DNA of 59,136 nucleotides from Hydrogenophaga sp. (GTDB lineage Bacteria > Pseudomonadota > Gammaproteobacteria > Burkholderiales > Burkholderiaceae_C): NCBI RefSeq assembly GCF_030651625.1, contig NZ_JAUSCF010000036.1:1-59136 (forward strand), read 5' to 3'. This document shows, one piece after another, positions 39,159 through 47,894 of the stretch. How positions within the stretch are numbered: position 1 is the stretch's first letter; every line of letters starts with the position of its first letter. The translations under genes were made by a program, and so were the position numbers. Below the pieces are notes generated by a model. That model did no database searches. It was not told the origin of the DNA and saw nothing but the letters and a program-made list of their open reading frames with translations.

Positions 39159-39878
39159 TCAAAGAGTTCCGCTGCGCAAAGCCTGCAGATCCAGCACCCG
39201 CAACCCCCCATATTCCACCCTGATCCACCCCTTGTCTGACAGCGTGGACAAGGCTTCATTCACCCGCTGGCGCGACAAGCCCACCAGGTAAGCCAGCTCC
39301 TGTTGCGTGATGCGCAAGATACCGCCCACATTGGGCGAAAGCAGTGGGTGAAACAGCGCCGCGAGATTGCGGGCCACGCGCAGGTCGGGGCTGGAAATGC
39401 GGTCGATTTCGCGGGCGGCGATGAACTGGCCGAGACGCTCATTGAGCTGGTGCATGACGAAACGGTTGAAGCCCAGCGAGTGGTCGAGCAGCCAGTCGAA
39501 GGTTTCCACCGGCAAGCCGGCCACGCGGCTCTTGCGCAGCGCCTGGATGTTGTAGCGGTACTGCTCGTGTTTGAGCACCGTGCCTTCTCCAAACCAGCCG
39601 CCCGGGGCCACGCCTGTGAAGGTGATGACCGGGCCCATGGAGTCGTCATTGCTCATTTTGAGCAGCCCGTCCACCAGGCCGAACCAGTAGGTCACGGGCC
39701 GGCCGATGCGGCAGATGTAGTCGCCTGCCAGGGCCTCGGTGACCACCAGCGCGTCAATGGCGCGATCGCGTTCGGTCTCGGTGAGTTTGACCAGCCAGGG
39801 GATCTCGGCCAGTTCGTGCTCGGTGGGTGTTCGGGCGCGTTCGCGCAGCACGCGCAAAGGGGGAGAAGCGGATTGCAT
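39159..39878 (-). CDS. Crp/Fnr-family transcriptional regulator
   Basis: A 239-residue regulator. Residues 25-140 are a cyclic-nucleotide-binding-like beta roll ([30 protein letters not shown]), followed by a long dimer helix ([18 protein letters not shown]) and a winged helix with recognition segment [23 protein letters not shown]. It lacks the N-terminal Cys cluster of Fnr; the ligand is unknown. It is transcribed divergently from the acyl-CoA ligase that opens the Liv cluster, so that cluster is the likely target. Confidence 0.88.
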   Translation of the reverse strand: MQSASPPLRVLRERARTPTEHELAEIPWLVKLTETERDRAIDALVVTEALAGDYICRIGRPVTYWFGLVDGLLKMSNDDSMGPVITFTGVAPGGWFGEGTVLKHEQYRYNIQALRKSRVAGLPVETFDWLLDHSLGFNRFVMHQLNERLGQFIAAREIDRISSPDLRVARNLAALFHPLLSPNVGGILRITQQELAYLVGLSRQRVNEALSTLSDKGWIRVEYGGLRVLDLQALRSGTL

Positions 39879-39922
39879 GGGGTTGATCCCTACGGGAAAG
39901 TCCTAGGCAGAAATACCCTCAA

Positions 39923-39940
39923 TTGTCGTCGTACGGACAA
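39923..39940. promoter_or_regulatory. Candidate operator between the Crp-type regulator and acyl-CoA ligase
   Basis: TTGTC (39923-39927) and GACAA (39936-39940) form an inverted repeat with an eight-base centre, in the 170-base divergent intergenic region. Spacing is longer than the classical TGTGA-N6-TCACA by little, which would fit a Crp-family dimer. Short arms, so chance occurrence is possible. Confidence 0.3.
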
Positions 39941-40048
39941 CACAACGTCAAACACAGGCCTACCATCCGCATCAGACCGACCCATCGCTGGACGGACCGA
40001 TGGGTGCCAGAAAACACCTGCATACCGGCCCGCCCACAGGAGACACGC

Positions 40049-41995
40049 ATGCAAACGACTTTCCCCCGGCTCTTGCTGGACCACGCGCAGCAGCGCCCCG
40101 ACGCACCCGCCATGCGCGAGAAGGAATACGGCATATGGCAGACCACCACCTGGGCATCGATGGCCAAACTGGTGGAAGCGATTGCCTGTGGCCTGCATCA
40201 GGCGGGCTTGCAGCGCGGCGAGCACATGGTGGTGATCGGTGCCAACCGCCCGCGCCTGTACGCGACCATGCTGGCCGCGCAGTCGATCGGCGCCATTCCG
40301 GTGCCGCTTTACCAGGACGCGGTGGGCGGTGAGTGTGTGTTCCCCATCAACAACGCCGAGGTGCGCTTCGCCGTGGTGGAAGACCAGGAGCAGGTCGACA
40401 AGATGCTCGAGATCCGTGACCGTTGCCCGCAGTTGAGCCACATCTTCTTTGACGACCCCCGCGGCCTGCGCAACTACGACCAGCCAGGCCTGGGCTCGCT
40501 GGAAGAGCTGATAGCAGCAGGCCAGGCTTTTGCCAAGTTGCACCCGCAAGTGTTCCGCGAACAGGTGGACATGGCCAGCCCCGACGACGTGGCCGCCATG
40601 TTCTTCACCTCGGGCACCACCGGCAACCCCAAGGGCGTGGTTCACACGCACAACACGCTGATCGACCGTGGCGCGGTGGGCGCCCGTTTCGACAAGCTCA
40701 CCCCCAAAGACGAGGTTCTGGCCTACCTGCCGCCGGCCTGGATCGGACAGAACATCTTTTCCTATGCGCAGTGGCTGGTGGCGGGGTATGTGGTGAACTG
40801 CCCCGAGTCCGGCGCCACCGTCACCATCGACCTCAAGGAAGTGGGACCCACCTACTACTTCGCGCCGCCACGCGTGTTTGAAGGCCTGCTCACCACGGTC
40901 ATGATCCGTATGGAGGACGCGGGTCTGATCAAGCGAAAGATATTCCACCACTTCATGGATGTGGCGCGCCGGGTGGGCCCAGACTTGCTCGACGGCAAGT
41001 CGGTGGGCTTGCTGGACCGCATCCAGTACGCGCTGGGCAATGTGCTCGTGTACGGCCCGCTGCGCAACAGCCTGGGTTTCAGCCGCGTGCGCGTGGCCTA
41101 CACGGCTGGCGAAGCCATCGGGCCCGACCTGTTCAGCTTTTACCGCTCCATCGGCATCAACCTCAAGCAGCTCTACGGCTCCACCGAAACCGCGGTGTTC
41201 GTTTGCCTGCAGCCCGACAACGAAGCCCGCGCCGACACGGTGGGTGTGCCGTGCGAAGGCGTGGAAATCAAGCTTTCTGACACCGGTGAAATTCTGGTGA
41301 AGTCGCCCGGCCTGCTCAAGGGCTACTACAAGAACCCCGAAGCCACGGCCGAGGTGCTCACGGCCGATGGCTGGTACCACACCAGCGACGCGGGCTTCAT
41401 CGACGCAGCGGGCCACCTGAAGATCATCGACCGCGTGAAAGACGTGGGTCGCATCAAGGGCGGCGCTCACGATGGCGCCATGTTTGCGCCCAAATACGTG
41501 GAGAACAAGCTCAAGTTCTTCTCGCACATCAAGGAAGCCGTGGCCTACGGCGACCAGCGCGAGAAGGTGTGCGTGATGGTCAACATCGACTTCGATGCCG
41601 TGGGCAACTGGGCCGAGCGCCGCAACCTGCCTTACGCCGGCTACACCGATCTGGCGCAGAAGCCCGAGGTGTACGAGCTGATCCGCGAGTGCGTGGAAAA
41701 GGTCAACGCCGACCTCAGCCGCGACGAGCTGCTCGCGGGCAGCCAGATCAGCCGCTTCCTGGTGCTGCACAAGGAACTGGACGCCGACGACGGTGAACTC
41801 ACCCGCACCAACAAGGTACGCCGGGGCTTCATTGCCGACAAGTACGGCGTGCTGGTGAACGCCCTGTACGGCGACCAGAAAGAGCAGTACATCGAAACCC
41901 AGGTGAAGTTCGAAGATGGCCGCACCGGTTCGGTCAGTGCCACGCTCAAGGTGGGCGACGCCAGGACATTCACCCCTGTGAAGGCTGCAGCATGA
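40049..41995 (+). CDS. AMP-dependent acyl-CoA ligase (long-chain type)
   Basis: A 648-residue adenylate-forming enzyme that activates a carboxylic acid to its CoA thioester. P-loop AMFFTSGTTGNPKG (about 189-202), the A5 motif QLYGSTETAVFV, A7 WYHTSDAGFID and A8 IIDRVKDVGRIKGG are present. Instead of the usual terminal GK motif the end reads LTRTNKVRRGFIADKYG, as in FadD15-like long-chain ligases. CAGGAGACACGC precedes ATG at 40049. It heads the gene cluster with the LivGHM transporter; this arrangement of long-chain ligase plus branched-chain-type transporter is common in Burkholderiales and suggests uptake and activation of the same substrate. Confidence 0.88.
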   Translation: MQTTFPRLLLDHAQQRPDAPAMREKEYGIWQTTTWASMAKLVEAIACGLHQAGLQRGEHMVVIGANRPRLYATMLAAQSIGAIPVPLYQDAVGGECVFPINNAEVRFAVVEDQEQVDKMLEIRDRCPQLSHIFFDDPRGLRNYDQPGLGSLEELIAAGQAFAKLHPQVFREQVDMASPDDVAAMFFTSGTTGNPKGVVHTHNTLIDRGAVGARFDKLTPKDEVLAYLPPAWIGQNIFSYAQWLVAGYVVNCPESGATVTIDLKEVGPTYYFAPPRVFEGLLTTVMIRMEDAGLIKRKIFHHFMDVARRVGPDLLDGKSVGLLDRIQYALGNVLVYGPLRNSLGFSRVRVAYTAGEAIGPDLFSFYRSIGINLKQLYGSTETAVFVCLQPDNEARADTVGVPCEGVEIKLSDTGEILVKSPGLLKGYYKNPEATAEVLTADGWYHTSDAGFIDAAGHLKIIDRVKDVGRIKGGAHDGAMFAPKYVENKLKFFSHIKEAVAYGDQREKVCVMVNIDFDAVGNWAERRNLPYAGYTDLAQKPEVYELIRECVEKVNADLSRDELLAGSQISRFLVLHKELDADDGELTRTNKVRRGFIADKYGVLVNALYGDQKEQYIETQVKFEDGRTGSVSATLKVGDARTFTPVKAAA

Positions 41996-42140
41996 GCGCC
42001 GCGCCGGGCCGTTCCCAAGCAAGCTTGCACCGCAGCCCGCGGGGCGAAGGTACTGCAGTGAGCAACGCAGGACCGCTCCAAGTTGCGAAGGCCCCCTTGG
42101 GGGGCAGCGCAGTACATGAAATGACCAGCGTGGGGGCTCG
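41996..42140. other. Intergenic region between acyl-CoA ligase and livG
   Basis: 145 bases without a gene. They contain a GCCCCCTTGGGGGGC hairpin and a GC-rich stretch with a composition like the other intergenic repeats. No promoter is evident; the genes on either side are probably one transcript. Confidence 0.4.
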
Positions 42141-42923
42141 ATGAGCAAAAAAATCGGCGACGTCATTCTCGACGTCCACAACATCAGCCTGCGCTTCGGC
42201 GGTGTCAAGGCGCTGACCGACATCAGCTTCGATGTGCGCGAGCACGAGGTGCGCGCCATCATCGGCCCCAACGGGGCGGGCAAGAGTTCGATGCTCAACT
42301 GCATCAATGGCGTGTACCAGCCACAGGAAGGCTCGATCAACTTCCGTGGCCAGACGTTCAAGCACATGAACAGTCGTCAGGTGGCCGAAATGGGCATCGC
42401 GCGCACCTTCCAGAACCTGGCGCTGTTCAAGGGCATGAGCGTGATCGACAACATCATGACCGGCCGCAACCTGCGCATCAAGAGCAACCTGTTCCTGCAG
42501 GCACTGCGCATCGGCCCGGCCCAGCGCGAAGAAGAGCAGCACCGCGAGTACGTCGAACACATCATCGACTTCCTGGAAATCCAGGCGCACCGCAAGACCC
42601 CTGTGGGCCAGTTGCCCTACGGATTGCAGAAGCGCGTGGACCTGGGCCGCGCCCTGGCCATGGAGCCGCAGGTGCTGCTGCTGGACGAGCCCATGGCCGG
42701 CATGAACATGGAAGAAAAGCAGGACATGAGCCGCTTCATCCTCGACGTGAACGACGAATTCGGCACCACCATCGTTCTGATCGAACACGACATGGGCGTG
42801 GTCATGGACATCTCCGACCGCGTGGTGGTGCTCGACTACGGCAAGAAGATCGGCGACGGCACACCTGAAGAAGTGCGCAACAACGAGGAGGTCATCAGCG
42901 CCTACCTCGGAACCTCACATTGA
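42141..42923 (+). CDS. livG: Branched-chain amino acid-type ABC transporter ATPase LivG
   Basis: A 260-residue ATPase of a HAAT-family importer. Walker A GPNGAGKS at 42-49, the Liv-type RTFQNLALF Q-loop segment, Walker B VLLLDEPMAGMN, signature-equivalent LPYGLQKRVDLGRALA and H-loop LIEHDM. The C-terminal GTPEEVRNNEEVISAYLG is typical for LivG. Works with LivF as a heterodimer below the LivH/LivM membrane pair. Given the flanking CoA ligases the cargo may be an aromatic or aliphatic acid rather than Leu/Ile/Val. Confidence 0.92.
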   Translation: MSKKIGDVILDVHNISLRFGGVKALTDISFDVREHEVRAIIGPNGAGKSSMLNCINGVYQPQEGSINFRGQTFKHMNSRQVAEMGIARTFQNLALFKGMSVIDNIMTGRNLRIKSNLFLQALRIGPAQREEEQHREYVEHIIDFLEIQAHRKTPVGQLPYGLQKRVDLGRALAMEPQVLLLDEPMAGMNMEEKQDMSRFILDVNDEFGTTIVLIEHDMGVVMDISDRVVVLDYGKKIGDGTPEEVRNNEEVISAYLGTSH

Positions 42924-42978
42924 TGGACATCACCACCATGCAGCAGAAAACCACAGGCCACCGCATGAAGAAGCCCAG

Positions 42979-43056
42979 TCCAGGGATGTCGTGGAACCGC
43001 CCTTCGACAAGCTCAGGACGGGCCACAGACATCGCCCCCTTGAGGGGGGATGCGGC
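42979..43056 (-). repeat. Intergenic GC-rich hairpin repeat (copy 5, variant core)
   Basis: Reverse-oriented copy between livG and livH. The usual CCGGCAAAGCCGG stem is replaced by a core containing CCTTCGACAAGCTCAGGAC. The 36 bases 42991-43026 are an exact reverse complement of 50567-50602. Confidence 0.8.
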
Positions 43057-43092
43057 TACACGCATTGAGCAAGCAACGGGGGGGAGATAACC

Positions 43093-44022
43093 ATGGCTTT
43101 TTTCCTGGAAGCACTGCTCGGCGGCCTCATGGCGGGCATGCTCTATTCACTGGTGGCACTGGGCTTCGTGCTCATCTACAAGGCCTCAGGTGTTTTCAAC
43201 TTCGCTCAAGGCGCCATGGTGCTGTTCGCAGCGCTGGCCATGGCGCGCTTCTCTGGCTGGATACCCGGCTGGCTGGGCATTGAAGACAAGTTCCTCGGCA
43301 ACCTGATCGCCTTCATCCTGGCGGGCGCCCTGATGTTCGTGCTGGCCTGGCTGATCGAACGACTGGTGCTGCGCCATCTGGTCAACCAGGAGGGCGTGAC
43401 GCTGCTGATGGCCACGCTGGGCATCACCTACTTCCTCGACGGCCTGGGCCAGACCATCTTCGGCTCCGACATCTACCAGATCGACGTGGGCATGCCCAAG
43501 GACCCGATCTTCCTGTTCGAGAACACCTTCGAAGGCGGCGTGCTGGTCAACATGGAAGACGTGTACGCCGCTTGCGTGGCTGCACTGCTGGTGATGGTGC
43601 TTTCCCTGTTCTTCCAGAAGACCGGCACAGGCCGGGCACTGCGCGCCGTGGCAGACGATCACCAGGCAGCGCAATCCATCGGTATTCCGCTCAACCGCAT
43701 CTGGGTGATCGTGTGGTTCGTGGCCGGTATCACCGCACTGGTGGCTGGCGTGATCTGGGGATCCAAACTGGGCGTGCAGTTTTCGCTGACCACGGTGGCG
43801 CTGCGTGCGCTGCCCGTGATCATCCTGGGCGGCCTCACCTCGGTGCCCGGCGCCATCATCGGCGGCCTGATCATCGGTGTGGGAGAAAAGCTGTCAGAGG
43901 TGTACCTGGGCCCCTACGTGGGCGGGGGCATCGAGATCTGGTTCGCTTACGTGCTTGCCCTCGTTTTCCTGCTGTTCCGTCCGCAAGGATTGTTCGGCGA
44001 AAAAATCATTGACCGCGTCTAG
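43093..44022 (+). CDS. livH: Branched-chain amino acid-type ABC permease LivH
   Basis: A 309-residue inner-membrane permease with about eight helices. The N-terminal LGGLMAGMLYSLVALGFVLIYKASGVFNFAQGAMV is typical of LivH (cytoplasmic GVxNFAQG), and the C-terminal half carries the ALRALPVIILGGLTSVPGAIIGGLIIG coupling region with the EAA-like loop. GGGGAGATAACC precedes ATG. Pairs with LivM 157 bases downstream, a gap that holds a hairpin repeat. Confidence 0.93.
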   Translation: MAFFLEALLGGLMAGMLYSLVALGFVLIYKASGVFNFAQGAMVLFAALAMARFSGWIPGWLGIEDKFLGNLIAFILAGALMFVLAWLIERLVLRHLVNQEGVTLLMATLGITYFLDGLGQTIFGSDIYQIDVGMPKDPIFLFENTFEGGVLVNMEDVYAACVAALLVMVLSLFFQKTGTGRALRAVADDHQAAQSIGIPLNRIWVIVWFVAGITALVAGVIWGSKLGVQFSLTTVALRALPVIILGGLTSVPGAIIGGLIIGVGEKLSEVYLGPYVGGGIEIWFAYVLALVFLLFRPQGLFGEKIIDRV

Positions 44023-44030
44023 ATATGAAG

Positions 44031-44130
44031 CACCCCCTGCGCCGCTTCGCGTCTTCCCCCGCTCTCTCGCCTTCGGCGGGAGGGGGACGCACCCTGTGGC
44101 CCGGCGAAGCCGGTTCCACGGGAGCCTGGG
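44031..44130 (+). repeat. Intergenic GC-rich hairpin repeat (copy 6)
   Basis: Head CACCCCCTGCGCCGCTTCGCG, a middle stem CTCTCGCCTTCGGCGGGAG, then GTGGCCCGGCGAAGCCGG and TTCCACGGGAGCCTGGG. Lies inside the Liv operon between livH and livM. Confidence 0.8.
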
Positions 44131-44179
44131 CCAAGGCACTTCTCGCCGGACACATTGAACAACCAAGGTAAAGAAGAAC

Positions 44180-45256
44180 ATGTTCTATAGAGAAAACGGT
44201 CAGTTCAAGACCTCGTACCGCACCGACCAGCAGATCTTCCCGATCGCGCAGGATCGCTGGCTCATCCTGGCTCTGATCGCGTTTGCATTCGTCGGTGTGC
44301 CGCTGCTGGTCGACGAATACATGTTTCGCGCCATCCTGATCCCGTTCCTGATCCTGGCGCTGGCCGCGCTGGGCGTGAACATCCTGGTGGGCTACTGCGG
44401 GCAGATCTCGCTGGGCTCGGGCGCCTTCATGGCGGTGGGGGCCTACATGGCCTACAACACCTATGTGCGAATCGACGGCATGCCGCTGATCGTGGCACTG
44501 CTTGCTGGCGGCTTCTTTGCCACGCTGGTGGGCATGTTCTTCGGCATTCCCAGCCTGCGCGTGAAGGGCCTGTACCTGGCGGTGGCCACGCTGGCCGCGC
44601 AGTTCTTTTGCGACTGGGCCTTTCTGCGCATCGGCTGGTTCACGAACAACACCGCGTCGGGTTCGGTCTCGGTGTCCAACCTCAGTGTGCTGGGATGGCG
44701 CATCGACACGCCGGTGGAGAAGTACCTTTTCTGCCTTGGCTTTCTGGTCTTGTTCGCCCTGCTGGCCAAGAACCTGGTGCGCTCTGCCATTGGCCGGGAA
44801 TGGATGGCGATTCGCGACATGGATGTGGCTGCCGCGGTGATCGGCATCCGCCCCATGTACGCCAAGCTCAGCGCCTTCGCCGTGAGCTCTTTCATCATCG
44901 GCGTGGCCGGTGGCCTGTGGGGCTTTGTGCACCTGGGCTCGTGGGAGCCGGCGGCCTTCTCCATCGACCGCTCCTTCCAGCTGCTGTTCATGGTGATCAT
45001 CGGCGGCATGGGCTCGATCATGGGCAGCTTCTTTGGCGCCGCCTTCATCGTGATTCTTCCCATTTTCCTCAACCAGGCCCTGCCCTGGGTGGGCAGTCTG
45101 GTGGGCGTGACGATTTCCACTGCTGCCATTTCACACACCGAGTTCATGATTTTCGGTGCGCTCATTGTGTGGTTCCTCATCGTCGAACCCCACGGCCTTG
45201 CCAAGCTGTGGAGCATCGCCAAACAGAAGTTGCGGCTGTGGCCCTTTCCGCACTGA
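44180..45256 (+). CDS. livM: Branched-chain amino acid-type ABC permease LivM
   Basis: A 358-residue inner-membrane permease with about ten helices. Family segments: ALAALGVNILVGYCGQISLGSGAFMAVGAY, GIPSLRVKGLYLAVATLAAQF and the LGSWEPAAFSIDRSFQLLFMVIIGGMGSIMGSFFGA coupling region. Partner of LivH. Downstream at 45299-45315 ATCGGG and CCCGAT form a small hairpin before the binding-protein gene. Confidence 0.93.
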   Translation: MFYRENGQFKTSYRTDQQIFPIAQDRWLILALIAFAFVGVPLLVDEYMFRAILIPFLILALAALGVNILVGYCGQISLGSGAFMAVGAYMAYNTYVRIDGMPLIVALLAGGFFATLVGMFFGIPSLRVKGLYLAVATLAAQFFCDWAFLRIGWFTNNTASGSVSVSNLSVLGWRIDTPVEKYLFCLGFLVLFALLAKNLVRSAIGREWMAIRDMDVAAAVIGIRPMYAKLSAFAVSSFIIGVAGGLWGFVHLGSWEPAAFSIDRSFQLLFMVIIGGMGSIMGSFFGAAFIVILPIFLNQALPWVGSLVGVTISTAAISHTEFMIFGALIVWFLIVEPHGLAKLWSIAKQKLRLWPFPH

Positions 45257-45396
45257 TTTCAATGCGGCCGTTTTGCCTGCGCATGGGGGTCAATCCTGAT
45301 CGGGTCAGTCCCGATGCGCTGAAGTGACGGACGCGTTGAACTGAAGGGCCATCTCGGGTTTTGTGTGTGTTGGTTTTTTCCTAGGAGACAAGTGAA

Positions 45397-46734
45397 ATGA
45401 AAATTCGTCATCTGGTTCTTTCTGTGTCCATCGCCTGTGCGGGCCTGTCAGCCGCACTGGTCACCCCTGCGGCCATGGCCCAGGCCCAGGAGCAGTTCTT
45501 CCCATCGCTGGTGTACCGCACTGGCGCCTATGCGCCCAACGGCGTGCCGTTTGCCAACGGGTACGCCGACTACCTCAAGCTCACCAATGCGCGCGGTGGC
45601 ATCAATGGTGTGAAGGTTTCGTTTGAAGAGTGCGAAACCGGCTACGCCACCGACCGCGGCGTGGAGTGCTACGAGCGCCTGAAAGGCAAGAACGGCGGCG
45701 CCACGGTGTTCCAGCCGCTGTCCACCGGCATCACCTTCGCGCTGACGGAAAAAGCACCCATCGACAAGATCCCGCTGATAACGGCCGGTTATGGCCGCAG
45801 CGAGTCCGCCGACGGTGGCGTGTTCAAGTGGAACTTCCCGATCGCCGGCACCTACTGGGTGGCGGCCGACGTGCTGATCCAGCACATTGGCGCCAAGGAA
45901 GGCGGCCTGGACAAGCTCAAGGGCAAGAAGATTGCACTGGTCTACCACGACAGCCCGTTCGGCAAGGAGCCCATTCCTCTGCTGCAGGAACGCGCCGCCA
46001 TGCATGGCTTCCAGCTGAGCCTGCTGCCCGTGACGCACCCCGGTGTGGAACAGAAGGCCACCTGGCTGCAGATCCGCCGCGACCGTCCCGACTACGTCAT
46101 CAACTGGGGATGGGGTGTGATGAACTCCACCCTGATCAAGGAAGCACAGGCCACCGGCTACCCGCGCGACAAGATCTACGGCGTCTGGTGGGCGGGTGCA
46201 GAGCCAGATGTGAAGGACGTGGGTCCTGGCGCCACAGGCTACAACGCCATCACCATGCAGCATGGGACCGAGAAAGGCGCCGATGTGGTCAAGGAAATCC
46301 TGGCCAAACTGCACGACAAGGGCCAGGGCACCGGACCGAAGGAAGAAGTCGGTGAAGTGCTTTACATGCGCGGCCTGATCAGCGCCATGTTCGCGGTGGA
46401 AGGCGTGCGCCAGGCACAGGAAAAGTACGGCAAGGGCAAGTGGGTGTCGGCCGAACAGGCCCGCTGGGGTTACGAGAACCTGAACCTCACCCAGCCCAAG
46501 CTGGACGCGCTGGGCTTCAAGGGCGTGCTGCGCCCTGTGTCCACCTCCTGCCAGGACCACATGGGCGCCAACTGGGCCCGTATCCACACGTGGAATGGCA
46601 GCAAATGGGAGTTCACCAGCGACTGGCTGCAGGCCGATGAGCAGATCATCAAGCCGATGGTCAAGGCCGCTGCGGACAAATACGCCGCAGAAAAGAAGCT
46701 GACCCGCAGAACGGCAGCCGACTGCCAGAGCTAA
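45397..46734 (+). CDS. Periplasmic substrate-binding protein of the Liv-type transporter
   Basis: A 445-residue type I periplasmic binding protein. The signal peptide ends near AMAQAQ (cleavage about residue 28-30). The Peripla_BP_6 fold shows ANGVPFANGYADYLKLTNARGGINGVKVSFEECET and the two-lobed pattern with KIALVYHDSPFGKEP. CTAGGAGACAAGTGAA before ATG is a strong ribosome site. It is longer than LivK (about 370), a feature of the aromatic/acid-binding branch. Ligand cannot be inferred directly. Confidence 0.9.
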   Translation: MKIRHLVLSVSIACAGLSAALVTPAAMAQAQEQFFPSLVYRTGAYAPNGVPFANGYADYLKLTNARGGINGVKVSFEECETGYATDRGVECYERLKGKNGGATVFQPLSTGITFALTEKAPIDKIPLITAGYGRSESADGGVFKWNFPIAGTYWVAADVLIQHIGAKEGGLDKLKGKKIALVYHDSPFGKEPIPLLQERAAMHGFQLSLLPVTHPGVEQKATWLQIRRDRPDYVINWGWGVMNSTLIKEAQATGYPRDKIYGVWWAGAEPDVKDVGPGATGYNAITMQHGTEKGADVVKEILAKLHDKGQGTGPKEEVGEVLYMRGLISAMFAVEGVRQAQEKYGKGKWVSAEQARWGYENLNLTQPKLDALGFKGVLRPVSTSCQDHMGANWARIHTWNGSKWEFTSDWLQADEQIIKPMVKAAADKYAAEKKLTRRTAADCQS

Positions 46735-46737
46735 GCC

Positions 46738-46819
46738 CACCCCCGCCGCGCTACGCGCGACCCCCTCAAGGGGGCGATGCCAGCCGTCCGGCAGAGCCGG
46801 CCCGGCGGCATCCCTTGAT
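46738..46819 (+). repeat. Intergenic GC-rich hairpin repeat (copy 7)
   Basis: Head CCCACCCCCGCCGCGCTACGCGCG, stem CCCCCTCAAGGGGG, tail GCCAGCCGTCCGGCAGAGCCGG. Directly after the binding-protein stop codon and before two further hairpins. Confidence 0.8.
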
Positions 46820-46852
46820 AGGGCTGCTGCATTCGCGGCGGGTCTTTTCCCC

Positions 46853-46907
46853 GGCAACTGAATCCAGTTGCCATTTACAAGGCCGGCGTGCCGTGCCTTG
46901 TAAATGG
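46853..46907 (+). promoter_or_regulatory. Two back-to-back hairpins in the livF leader
   Basis: GGCAACTG (46853-46860), loop AATC, CAGTTGCC (46865-46872): eight perfect pairs. Then CCATTTACAAGGC (46871-46883), 11-base loop, GCCTTGTAAATGG (46895-46907): thirteen perfect pairs. They share two bases, so they are side by side or mutually exclusive at the junction. Located 31 bases upstream of the livF start, with no T-run. Possible roles are a processing/stability element, an attenuator or a protein-binding palindrome. Confidence 0.65.
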
Positions 46908-46937
46908 TCCAGAAAAGGGATCCATAAGGAACACACC

Positions 46938-47747
46938 ATGAGTACCCCCAACATCGTTCTCAACGTCAACGGCATCGAGGTCATCTACAACCACGTCATC
47001 CTGGTGCTCAAGGGCGTTTCGCTCAATGTGCCTCAGGGCAAGATCGCGGCGGTGCTGGGCGGCAATGGCGCCGGCAAGACCACCACGCTGCGCGCCATCT
47101 CCAACCTGCTGAAGGCCGAGCGGGGCGAGGTCACCAAGGGCAGCATCGAGTTGCGCGGTGAGCGCATTGAAAACCTCACCCCGGCCGACCTGGTGAATCG
47201 CGGCGTGGTGCAGGTGATGGAAGGCCGGCACTGCTTTGCCCACCTCACCATCGAAGAGAACCTGCTCACCGGGGCCTACACGCGCAAGGACAAGGGCGAG
47301 ATCGCTGCCAACCTGGAAAAGGTCTACAACTACTTTCCGCGCCTGAAGACGCGCCGCACCTCGCAGGCGGCCTACACGTCGGGCGGCGAGCAGCAGATGT
47401 GCGCCATTGGCCGCGCACTGATGACCAACCCCAGCGTGATGCTGCTGGATGAGCCCTCGATGGGTCTGGCTCCGCAGATCGTGGAAGAGGTGTTCGAGAT
47501 CGTGAAAGACCTCAACACCAAGGAAAAGGTCACCTTCCTGCTGGCCGAGCAGAACACCAACATGGCGCTCCGTTACGCGGACTACGGCTACATCATGGAG
47601 TCGGGACGGATCGTGATGGACGGCGCTGCCGAAGACCTGCGCAACAACGAAGACGTGAAGGAGTTCTACCTTGGCATGGGCGGGGGCGAACGCAAGAGTT
47701 TCAAGGATGTCAAAAGCTACAAGCGCAGAAAGCGTTGGCTCGCGTAG
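46938..47747 (+). CDS. livF: Branched-chain amino acid-type ABC transporter ATPase LivF
   Basis: A 269-residue ATPase. Walker A GGNGAGKT at about 44-51, signature TSGGEQQMCAIGRAL, Walker B VMLLDEPSMGLAP and LLAEQNTNMAL (H-loop position Gln-Asn, as in LivF). The VMEGRHCFAHLTIEENLLTGAY segment is diagnostic. The C-terminal tail (about 20 residues, basic: KSYKRRKRW) extends beyond typical LivF. AAGGAACACACC precedes ATG at 46938. Completes the LivGHMF set. Confidence 0.92.
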   Translation: MSTPNIVLNVNGIEVIYNHVILVLKGVSLNVPQGKIAAVLGGNGAGKTTTLRAISNLLKAERGEVTKGSIELRGERIENLTPADLVNRGVVQVMEGRHCFAHLTIEENLLTGAYTRKDKGEIAANLEKVYNYFPRLKTRRTSQAAYTSGGEQQMCAIGRALMTNPSVMLLDEPSMGLAPQIVEEVFEIVKDLNTKEKVTFLLAEQNTNMALRYADYGYIMESGRIVMDGAAEDLRNNEDVKEFYLGMGGGERKSFKDVKSYKRRKRWLA

Positions 47748-47771
47748 CGAGCCAACGCGGCGCTTTCCGCA

Positions 47772-47860
47772 CACCCCCGCGCCGCACCTTCGGTGCGTCA
47801 CCCCCTCAAGGGGGCGATGCCAGTGGCCTGGCAAAGCCAGTTCCGCGGCATCCCTGGATG
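47772..47860 (+). repeat. Intergenic GC-rich hairpin repeat (copy 8)
   Basis: Head ACACCCCCGCGCCGCACC, stem CCCCCTCAAGGGGG, tail GTGGCCTGGCAAAGCCAG with compensating changes on both arms of the stem (CTGGC/GCCAG instead of CCGGC/GCCGG), then TTCCGCGGCATCCCTGGA. The paired substitutions support selection for the hairpin. Confidence 0.85.
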
Positions 47861-47894
47861 AAGTCACCTCTCTCTCACATGTGTGGTTTTCTAT

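Noticed and set aside
37079..39223. A long plus-strand open frame (about 714 codons) opposite the hydrolase and pseudouridine synthase genes
   Set aside because: Runs through coding DNA on the other strand and then through non-coding repeats; no family similarity.
39890..42367. A long minus-strand open frame (about 825 codons) opposite the acyl-CoA ligase and livG
   Set aside because: It is antisense to two genes with clear family motifs, is His/Val/Gly-rich in the way of GC-rich shadow frames, and has no ribosome site or recognisable domain.
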